A stretch of 11,906 nt of DNA from Candidatus Omnitrophota bacterium. Its GTDB lineage: Bacteria > Omnitrophota > Koll11 > Zapsychrales > Fredricksoniimonadaceae. A model generated the notes under the pieces. The model had not been told where the DNA came from. It did no database searches and worked only from the letters and a program-made list of their open reading frames with translations. Position 1 is the first letter of the stretch, and the number at the start of each line of letters is the position of its first letter. The stretch covers positions 1 to 11,906 of the forward strand of contig JAHFGF010000033.1 in NCBI GenBank assembly GCA_023247595.1. Reading direction: 5' to 3'. The position numbers were made by a program, and so were the translations under genes. This document shows, piece by piece, positions 6,477 to 11,906 of this stretch.

Positions 6477-6539
6477 AAGGCTTTATCCAATAATAGAACG
6501 TTAGAATGATTTTTTTATCTGATAAGAAATATGGCCGAT

Positions 6540-6568
6540 ATCCTACCACACAACCTTTTGGTCATCAA
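6540..6568 (-). promoter_or_regulatory. Possible promoter of the polyprenyl synthase gene
   Basis: On the minus strand TTGATG (6568-6563) and TAGGAT (6545-6540) are 17 bp apart. Transcription would start near 6533, about 55 nt before the ATG at 6476. The hexamers are only moderate matches. Confidence 0.3.
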
Positions 6569-6610
6569 CACAAGTTTGTCTTTCTAAAGGGACATAATCG
6601 AGTATTTTGC

Positions 6611-6638
6611 TTGACGAAGACAGTCAGGTTGTTAGAAT
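6611..6638 (+). promoter_or_regulatory. Upstream candidate promoter for the pilin gene
   Basis: TTGACG (6611-6616) and TAGAAT (6633-6638) are 16 bp apart. Transcription from here would begin near 6645 and include the hairpin CGCTG(6644-6648)/AAATTTT with AAAATTT/CAGCG(6668-6672) at the very 5' end of the message. Confidence 0.3.
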
Positions 6639-6657
6639 CAATCCGCTGATATAAATT

Positions 6658-6686
6658 TTGAAAATTTCAGCGCAGATTCATATATT
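6658..6686 (+). promoter_or_regulatory. Proximal candidate promoter for the pilin gene
   Basis: TTGAAA (6658-6663), a 17-bp spacer and TATATT (6681-6686) predict a start near 6693. Its -35 falls inside the dyad at 6644-6672 (arms CGCTG...AAATTTT and AAAATTT-CAGCG), which could be an operator. A start at 6693 leaves almost no room before the GTG at 6698 and so favours the ATG at 6713 as the pilin start. Confidence 0.45.
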
Positions 6687-6712
6687 ATAGAAAGAACGTG
6701 AGACTTTTTGGA

Positions 6713-7102
6713 ATGAACAAAGCATTTTCATTGATGGAATTGATGGTTGTGGTTGTTGTTGTGGGTGTGGTTGCCGCTTTTGGGATTCCTAATTACCAGC
6801 GGTCTTTGAATATTTCCATTGCCAAAGATGCTGTTGCCAATTTGAAGTTGATAGCAGCCGCTCAGCAAGTCTATTATGCCCGCAACAACTCGTATTACCC
6901 TTCAGCTGGAACAGTCAATCTTTTCAACATTAATTCCAACTTACATTTAAATATATTAGAGCAGCAAGGGATTAGCTATTCTTGCAATTCAGTGGCGCCG
7001 CAATGTTCAGCAACGCGAACTGGATGGACGTACTCTGTTACTTTGCCCACAACTTTGCCGGTTTGTACAGCCGGCACCTGTCCATATACGCCAACTTATT
7101 AA
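6713..7102 (+). CDS. Type IV pilin-like / pseudopilin protein with a class III prepilin signal
   Basis: From the ATG at 6713 the protein is 129 residues and starts MNKA|FSLMELMVVV. This is a short leader, a prepilin peptidase site after Ala (Gly is commoner), Phe at mature position 1 and the key Glu at position 5. A hydrophobic helix follows with an unusual run of six valines, then GIPNYQRS, typical of major pilin or type II secretion pseudopilin N-termini. The C-terminal half is small and rich in Ser, Thr and Pro, with four cysteines (SYSCNS, PQCSA, PVCTAGTC) that may form disulfides. A GTG at 6698 would add five residues (MRLFG); the promoter position and usual leader length favour the ATG, although neither has a strong ribosome binding site. 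No assembly genes are nearby, so pilin against pseudopilin cannot be decided. It is followed by the DUF2059 gene at 14 bp. Confidence 0.85.
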   Translation: MNKAFSLMELMVVVVVVGVVAAFGIPNYQRSLNISIAKDAVANLKLIAAAQQVYYARNNSYYPSAGTVNLFNINSNLHLNILEQQGISYSCNSVAPQCSATRTGWTYSVTLPTTLPVCTAGTCPYTPTY

Positions 7103-7116
7103 TTTTGAGGAGAACA

Positions 7117-7764
7117 ATGAATAAAAATTTTTGGGTATTGACGTTGATAGGTGTATTTTTCGTTTTACCGGTTCATGCCGAGATTATTATTTTAAAAGAT
7201 CGTACGGCCATTAATGCCAAAATCATCGAGCGCGATGGGAAGAAAATAAAAATTGAATCTAACGGACAGACGGTGACCTATTATTTAGACCAGATCAACT
7301 CCATCGACGGCAAGTTGGTTGAAAACAAACAGCTGAAGGAGTCCGCAGCTTCCCAAACAGAGACTTTGAAAGCTGAACCTCCGCAGGAAGAGGCTCCCAA
7401 AGCAGAAGATGTTAAGCCGATAGTGCCCTACACTAGTCAATCAAAACGAGAAGCTATTAAGAAGTTTATAGATATATTCGGAACTCGTGAAAGTATGTCC
7501 CAGAATTTTGAACGCATGCTTCTTTCCATGCCGCCCGCCAAAAGCCAGGAAGTCCGCAAAATTCTCAACGTCAATGAAGTCATCGACAACATTGTTCCGC
7601 TTTACGATAAACATTTTACTAAGAGCGAATTGGACGCCTACATTACTTTTTTTTCTTCTCCTCAAGGACAGAAGTTTTTAAAAACATTGCCAATCATTAT
7701 GAGTGAGAGTATTGATGTCAATATCGAATATTTTCAGTCAAGAATGCCCAAAGACGCTAAATAA
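7117..7764 (+). CDS. Secreted DUF2059 protein with an N-terminal small beta domain
   Basis: This 215-residue protein has a clear Sec signal peptide ending VHA|E (about residue 21). Next is a short beta-rich segment, ILKDRTAINAKIIERDGKKIKIESNGQ in outline (about 24-60), of the kind that follows signal peptides in many proteins of unknown function. A charged linker rich in Glu, Pro and Ala follows (75-105). The C-terminal helical domain contains PLYDKHFTKSELDAYITFF and SSPQGQKFL (about 161-188), the recognisable core of DUF2059. No function is established that I can name. The ATG at 7117 has a good GAGGAGA ribosome binding site (7107-7113); longer reading in the same frame would overlap the pilin gene and is unlikely. 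It probably shares the pilin transcript, which hints at, but does not show, an envelope role. The next 294 bp to purB hold only a promoter. Confidence 0.82.
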   Translation: MNKNFWVLTLIGVFFVLPVHAEIIILKDRTAINAKIIERDGKKIKIESNGQTVTYYLDQINSIDGKLVENKQLKESAASQTETLKAEPPQEEAPKAEDVKPIVPYTSQSKREAIKKFIDIFGTRESMSQNFERMLLSMPPAKSQEVRKILNVNEVIDNIVPLYDKHFTKSELDAYITFFSSPQGQKFLKTLPIIMSESIDVNIEYFQSRMPKDAK

Positions 7765-7922
7765 TTTTTAAATGAGCGGGCATCTGTAAGTGATTGGTAT
7801 CGTTTTATTTTTATTCGAAAAAGACTTTGGAGTGAAACAAGGCGCGCGTTTTTAGATATGTTGTAAGTATTATATTTATCAAATACTTATGTGAATTTTA
7901 TAAAGAGTTTTTGTAATTTTCG

Positions 7923-7951
7923 TTGATTTTAAATATTTTATTTGTTATATT
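7923..7951 (+). promoter_or_regulatory. Predicted promoter of the purB-purC-purL operon
   Basis: TTGATT (7923-7928), a 17-bp spacer and TATATT (7946-7951) form a good sigma-70-type promoter in A/T-rich DNA. Transcription from about 7958 gives a leader of roughly 100 nt before purB. I saw no purine riboswitch or obvious operator in that leader. Confidence 0.55.
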
Positions 7952-8058
7952 ACATCAGTTTTCAGCAGGGAATATTTCATTATTGTCGTCTATACATAAA
8001 TTTTCCCGCAAGACAAATAATCTTCCCCTTCCAGAAACAATAAAAAGGAGCAAAATGT

Positions 8059-9354
8059 ATGATTGAGAGGTATACCCTTTCCAAGATGGGGCGTATATGG
8101 TCTGACCAGCGTAAGTTAGAGATCATGTTAAATATTGAGATCTTAGCCTGTGAAGCCATGGCCAAACTGGGACAAATTCCTAAACAGGCAGTCGATAATA
8201 TCCGTAAAAACGCGAAATTTGATTTGGAAGAAGTTCGACATTTGGAAGAAAAAACCAAACACGATGTCGTAGCTTTTATCCAGAACGTCGGTGAAAGCCT
8301 GGGGTCAGATGCCCAATATCTTCACATGGGACTTACTTCTTCAGACCTTTTGGATACTTCGCTATCGGTTCAGTGTGTTGAAGCCACTGATTTAATCATC
8401 GTTGACCTCAAAAAATTGTTATCTGTTTTAAAACTTAAGGCTAAAAAATATAAAGATACCCCATGCATTGCCCGCACACATGGTGTTCACGCAGAACCGA
8501 CGACATTCGGTTTGAAATTAGCCATGTGGTACGACGAGACCCGTCGTAATTTGGAACGCATGGAGCGATCCCGCGAGAACATGAGAATCGGAAAACTTTC
8601 CGGCGCGGTTGGGACATACGCCAACATCGACCCCTCTGTAGAACAATATGTCTGTGAAAAATTGGGATTAAAGCCGGAAAATGTGGCAACCCAGGTTATT
8701 CAGAGAGATCATCATGCCGAATGGATGCAGGTTTTGGCCTTGGTTGGTTCTTCGCTGAGTAAGTTTGCCGTTGAAATTCGTCTTCTTCAGAAAACAGAAG
8801 TGTTAGAAGTTGAAGAACCGTTTTTCAAGGGACAAATCGGTTCATCAGCTATGCCGCATAAACGTAATCCCGTAACATGTGAACGCATCACCGGTTTAGC
8901 TCGTATTTTGCGCGCCAATTCGCATGTGGCTTTGGAAAATATCAATCTTTGGCATGAACGGGATATCAGCCATTCATCCGCTGAACGGGTTATTCTTCCC
9001 GACAGCGCGATTACCTTAAACTACATGCTCAATAAATTTATTCCGATCGTTGAAGGATTGTTGGTTTATCCTAAAAACATGATTGTCAATCTGGGCAAGA
9101 CGCGCGGATTGATTTATTCACAGAGAATTCTTCTTGAGCTGATGAAAAAAGGCTTAACTCGCGACGCGGCTTATTCCATTATCCAGGCATGCGCCATGCA
9201 GGTCTGGCAGGAAACGAGTGAATTTAAAGATGTTCTTTGCCGCGACCGCAAGGTGCGCAAGTATCTTTCCAAAAACGAAATTGACGCGTGTTTTGATATT
9301 AAATATTACATCCGTCACCGAGACCGAATCTTTAAACAAGTGGGGATCAAGTAA
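8059..9354 (+). CDS. purB: Adenylosuccinate lyase PurB
   Basis: This full-length lyase has 431 residues, like the Bacillus/Thermotoga type. It splits fumarate from SAICAR to give AICAR, and from adenylosuccinate to give AMP. Visible catalytic features are KH at 67-68, H89 in YLHM, TSSDLLDT (93-100), RTHGVHAEP with H141 (the numbering coincides with the catalytic His68, His89 and His141 of the B. subtilis enzyme), and the superfamily signature SSAMPHKRNP (262-271) with its catalytic serine loop. The start at 8059 follows AAGGAG (8045-8050) at 8 nt. An ATG at 8055 is out of frame and stops after three codons. The stop overlaps the purC start by one base (TAATG), so the genes are cotranscribed and probably coupled. 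Confidence 0.97.
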   Translation: MIERYTLSKMGRIWSDQRKLEIMLNIEILACEAMAKLGQIPKQAVDNIRKNAKFDLEEVRHLEEKTKHDVVAFIQNVGESLGSDAQYLHMGLTSSDLLDTSLSVQCVEATDLIIVDLKKLLSVLKLKAKKYKDTPCIARTHGVHAEPTTFGLKLAMWYDETRRNLERMERSRENMRIGKLSGAVGTYANIDPSVEQYVCEKLGLKPENVATQVIQRDHHAEWMQVLALVGSSLSKFAVEIRLLQKTEVLEVEEPFFKGQIGSSAMPHKRNPVTCERITGLARILRANSHVALENINLWHERDISHSSAERVILPDSAITLNYMLNKFIPIVEGLLVYPKNMIVNLGKTRGLIYSQRILLELMKKGLTRDAAYSIIQACAMQVWQETSEFKDVLCRDRKVRKYLSKNEIDACFDIKYYIRHRDRIFKQVGIK

Positions 9355-10058
9355 TGGAAAAAATCGACAAGATCTATGAAGGAAAAGCAAAAATTCTTTA
9401 TACGACGTCGGATCCAGATCTTGTGATCCAGTATTTTAAGGATGATGCAACTGCCTTCAATGCGGCTAAAAAAGGCAGTATCGATCAAAAGGGGGTTATT
9501 AATAATAAAATCTCGACGAAGATTTTTGAGATGTTGCAGTCGAGAGGCATTAATACCCACTTTGTTAAGCAGTTGAGCGACCGTGAAATGCTGGCTAAAA
9601 AAGTCGTCATTGTTCCGCTTGAGGTTATCATTCGTAATCGCGCGGCTGGGTCCCTTTGCCGTCTTTTGGGATTGCAGGAAGGGACAACGCTCGCCTGTCC
9701 TATTCTTGAGTTTTGTTACAAGGAAGACAAGCTGGGCGATCCTATGATTAATGAATATCATATCCGTGCCCTTAATTTTGCGACCGATGATGAAGTGGCA
9801 AAAATTAAAACCATGGTCTTTAAAATCAACGATGCCATGCGCGAATTTTTTAGCGCATTGAACATTGAATTGATCGATTTCAAATTAGAATTCGGCAGAT
9901 ATAAAAATGAAATCATTCTCGCCGATGAAATCTCTCCGGATACCTGCCGTTTGTGGGAAGTGGGCACCGGCGAGAAATTGGATAAAGATCGGTTTCGCCG
10001 CGATTTGGGAAATATCGAACAGGCTTATCAGGAAGTCTTACGGCGCGTGACGCGTTAA
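9354..10058 (+). CDS. purC: Phosphoribosylaminoimidazole-succinocarboxamide (SAICAR) synthase PurC
   Basis: At 234 residues this is the usual stand-alone bacterial length. It joins CAIR and aspartate with ATP to form SAICAR, the substrate that PurB then cleaves. The sequence shows KIYEGKAKILY (6-16, nucleotide-binding lid), the first family signature VPLEVIIRNRAAGS (87-100), and the second, ILADEISPDTCRLW (188-201). The ATG overlaps the last base of the purB stop codon. About 110 bp carrying a GTGGTAAG hairpin separate it from purL. Confidence 0.97.
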   Translation: MEKIDKIYEGKAKILYTTSDPDLVIQYFKDDATAFNAAKKGSIDQKGVINNKISTKIFEMLQSRGINTHFVKQLSDREMLAKKVVIVPLEVIIRNRAAGSLCRLLGLQEGTTLACPILEFCYKEDKLGDPMINEYHIRALNFATDDEVAKIKTMVFKINDAMREFFSALNIELIDFKLEFGRYKNEIILADEISPDTCRLWEVGTGEKLDKDRFRRDLGNIEQAYQEVLRRVTR

Positions 10059-10070
10059 TTAAGAAATTAA

Positions 10071-10166
10071 TAGTGGTAAGTGGTAAGTGATGCGTGGTAA
10101 GTTTTCATCTTCAGCCAGATCTTCTTACCCCTGATCGTACCTCTTACCACATACCTCTTACCACTA
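10071..10166. repeat. GTGGTAAG repeat cluster forming a hairpin between purC and purL
   Basis: The octamer GTGGTAAG occurs three times forward (10073-10080, 10080-10087, 10094-10101) and twice inverted as CTTACCAC (10143-10150, 10157-10164). The outer stem is TAGTGGTAAG (10071-10080) with CTTACCACTA (10157-10166). An 8-bp inner stem is 10094-10101 with 10143-10150, leaving a loop of about 41 nt. The right arm ends one base before the purL ATG. No T-tract follows, so it is not a standard terminator. It may be a small dispersed repeat or a control hairpin in the operon message. Confidence 0.75.
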
Positions 10167-10167
10167 C

Positions 10168-11906
10168 ATGATCTGGCGTATCGAAATCAAAGATAAACCC
10201 GGCATTTTTGATGCGGCCGGGGACAGCATCCTCAAAGACATCATCGACTGTGGGATCCAATCCGTCCAAGAAGTGAACGTGGTTCAAGTTTACACCGTTA
10301 GTGGTGATATTGAAAAAGACGGCGCTCAAACCATTGCCCGCGATCTTTTAACCGACCCAATCGTCCAAGATTTTTCCATAGTCAAAGAATCAGATATTAA
10401 AAAATCTTTTGAGCAGAGAGCCCAAGTCATCGAGGTGGCTTACAATCCCGGCGTGATGGATCCGGTTGAGGCATCAACGCTCAAGGGTATTGGTGACTTA
10501 AATGTCGGACATGCGACTTCGGTCAGGACATCACGGAAGCATTTAATCTACGGAAATCCCACGGCACAAGAATTGGAATTTATAGCGGCCAAGGTGCTGC
10601 TTAATAAACTTATTCAGCATGCCGTCGGCGATCCCCGCGATGATTTGAAACACCTTCATACGGCAACGACGCAACGTCGTGTTGATTTGATTCAGGTTGA
10701 CCTCATCGGGGCGGATGATAAAACTCTTTTAAAAATCAGCCGTGACGGCCAGCTTTATCTGAACATCAACGAGATGAAAGCAATCCAAAAGCATTATAAA
10801 AAGGAAGGGCGCAACCCGACCGACTGTGAACTGGAAACCATTGCCCAGACTTGGAGCGAACATTGCCGTCACAAAACCTTCCGTGGAAATATTCGTCTGA
10901 AACATACCCAAGACGGCAAAACTAAGACGAGGGTCATTAAGAACTTACTGAAGTCAACAATCATCAAGGCCACGCAGTCATTGAATAAATCGTGGTGTGT
11001 TTCAGTGTTTCATGATAACGCCGGTGTTATTAAGTTTGATAAAGATTTTAACGTCTGCTTTAAAGTGGAAACGCATAATCATCCTTCAGCCCTGGAACCA
11101 TTCGGCGGAGCTAATACCGGCGTGGGCGGTGTTATTCGTGACACGTTAGGAACGGGTTTGGCAGCCAAGCCGATTTGCAACACGGACGTGTTTTGTTTTG
11201 CGCCGCCGGATTTGCCATTTGCCCAACTTCCGCCGGGAACTCTGCATCCGAAGCGCGTGATGAAGGGCGTTGTCAGCGGCGTGCGGGATTACGGTAACAA
11301 AATGGGTATTCCGACGGTGAACGGCGCTATTTTATTTGATAAGCGTTTTGTCGGAAACCCGTTGGTGTTTTGCGGCAATGTTGGCTTGATTCCCAAAGGT
11401 AAGGAAAAGAAATCTGTTAAAAAGGGCGATCTGATTGTGGTCTTGGGCGGCAAGACCGGCCGTGATGGAATTCATGGAGCCACATTTTCGTCCGGAGAAT
11501 TAACCGATGAATCGGAAACGGTTTCATCCGGCGCGGTTCAAATCGGCAATCCCATTGAAGAAAAAAAAGTTTGCGACGCGCTTCTGCAAGCTAGGGATGA
11601 AGGGCTGTATTCGGCCATTACCGACTGCGGAGCCGGCGGGTTGTCAAGCGCCGTCGGAGAAATGGGTGAGAAGTTAGGCGCGCGCGTTACGCTCGAAAAA
11701 GTCCCGCTGAAATATCAGGGATTGCGTTACACCGAAATTTGGATCTCAGAATCCCAGGAACGTATGGTGATGTCTGTGCCTCAAAATAAACTCAAGCGGC
11801 TGCTTGAAATTTGTTTAGGGGAACATGTCGAGGCGGCTGTCATCGGAGAATTTTCCGGCAGCGGACGGTTGGAGATTTTTTATGATGGATGTCAAGTGTG
11901 CGACTT
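10168..11906 (+). CDS. purL: FGAM synthase PurL with N-terminal PurS-like tandem (cut by window edge)
   Basis: The visible 579 codons stay open to the right edge. Residues 1 to about 75 (MIWRIEIKDKPGIFD...) look like PurS. A second PurS-like unit follows from about 86 (QVIEVAYNPGVMDP...), as in the N-terminal domain of large PurL. A linker (EGRNPTDCELETIAQ) then leads to the synthase core: TWSEHCRHKTF (228-238), FKVETHNHPSALEP (298-311), GGKTGRDGIHGATFSS (427-442), and TDCGAGGLSSAVGEMG (485-500). The enzyme turns FGAR, glutamine and ATP into FGAM. Whether a glutaminase domain is fused at the C-terminus or supplied as separate PurQ cannot be seen. The ATG has no ribosome binding site and sits directly after the GTGGTAAG hairpin. 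MIWRIEIKDKPG looks like a natural beginning, so I keep this start. Confidence 0.93.
   Translation, partial: MIWRIEIKDKPGIFDAAGDSILKDIIDCGIQSVQEVNVVQVYTVSGDIEKDGAQTIARDLLTDPIVQDFSIVKESDIKKSFEQRAQVIEVAYNPGVMDPVEASTLKGIGDLNVGHATSVRTSRKHLIYGNPTAQELEFIAAKVLLNKLIQHAVGDPRDDLKHLHTATTQRRVDLIQVDLIGADDKTLLKISRDGQLYLNINEMKAIQKHYKKEGRNPTDCELETIAQTWSEHCRHKTFRGNIRLKHTQDGKTKTRVIKNLLKSTIIKATQSLNKSWCVSVFHDNAGVIKFDKDFNVCFKVETHNHPSALEPFGGANTGVGGVIRDTLGTGLAAKPICNTDVFCFAPPDLPFAQLPPGTLHPKRVMKGVVSGVRDYGNKMGIPTVNGAILFDKRFVGNPLVFCGNVGLIPKGKEKKSVKKGDLIVVLGGKTGRDGIHGATFSSGELTDESETVSSGAVQIGNPIEEKKVCDALLQARDEGLYSAITDCGAGGLSSAVGEMGEKLGARVTLEKVPLKYQGLRYTEIWISESQERMVMSVPQNKLKRLLEICLGEHVEAAVIGEFSGSGRLEIFYDGCQVCD

Noticed and set aside
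6147..6509. Plus-strand ORF of 120 codons opposite the polyprenyl synthase
   Set aside because: It is a shadow of a gene with all family motifs, with no ribosome binding site or recognisable product.
6982..7116. Longer start for the DUF2059 protein within the pilin gene
   Set aside because: It would overlap the pilin frame for 120 bp and bury the signal peptide. The ATG at 7117 has a strong ribosome binding site and begins a classical signal sequence.
10071..10166. CRISPR array or intrinsic terminator in the GTGGTAAG cluster
   Set aside because: The octamers are too short and unevenly spaced for CRISPR repeats, and no U-tract follows the hairpin.

Overview
The window reads as ordinary chromosome from a Gram-negative-type anaerobic or microaerophilic bacterium. 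It has a lipoprotein with a lipobox, a minimal TatA/TatC translocase, a system II (ResB/CcsA) cytochrome c maturation module and a type IV pilin-like protein. The ResB/CcsA layout, with an N-terminal extracytoplasmic domain on CcsA and a GGLxANLxRWxNQIG lipoprotein upstream, resembles arrangements I associate with the PVC group and its neighbours (Omnitrophota, Verrucomicrobia, Planctomycetes). Omnitrophota is my best guess, but it is an inference without a database search. There is no phage gene, transposase, CRISPR array, tRNA or rRNA gene.

Layout. Positions 1-2491 (minus strand) hold a translationally coupled operon: lipoprotein > resB > ccsA, the last running off the left edge, with two 4-bp ATGA overlaps. 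Positions 2492-3023 are non-coding and contain the most unusual part of the window: a roughly 400-bp, dyad-organised, highly structured element (2511-2915) between the divergent lipoprotein operon and tatA. Positions 3024-3907 (plus) hold tatA-tatC, overlapping by 4 bp, followed by a bidirectional terminator. A 16-codon, lysine-rich minus-strand gene at 4018-4068 ends against that terminator and has its own ribosome binding site and promoter. Positions 4247-5356 (plus) hold hemW, convergent with a polyprenyl diphosphate synthase at 5379-6476 (minus). Positions 6713-7764 (plus) hold a pilin-like gene and a secreted DUF2059 protein. From 8059 to the right edge (plus) lies a purine operon: purB, purC (1-bp overlap with purB), a GTGGTAAG inverted-repeat hairpin, then purL with an N-terminal PurS-like tandem, truncated by the window edge.

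How the genes work together. The left third concerns the cell envelope and respiration: ResB/CcsA attach heme to c-type cytochromes outside the membrane, Tat exports folded cofactor proteins, HemW is a heme-handling radical-SAM-family protein, and the polyprenyl synthase supplies isoprenoid chains for quinones or lipid carriers. The right third is de novo purine synthesis: PurL makes FGAM, PurC makes SAICAR, and PurB acts at the SAICAR and adenylosuccinate steps.

The strongest candidates for something undescribed are the structured element at 2511-2915, with two hairpins that share a 21-nt loop in opposite orientation on unrelated stems, and the 16-residue basic peptide gene at 4018-4068.
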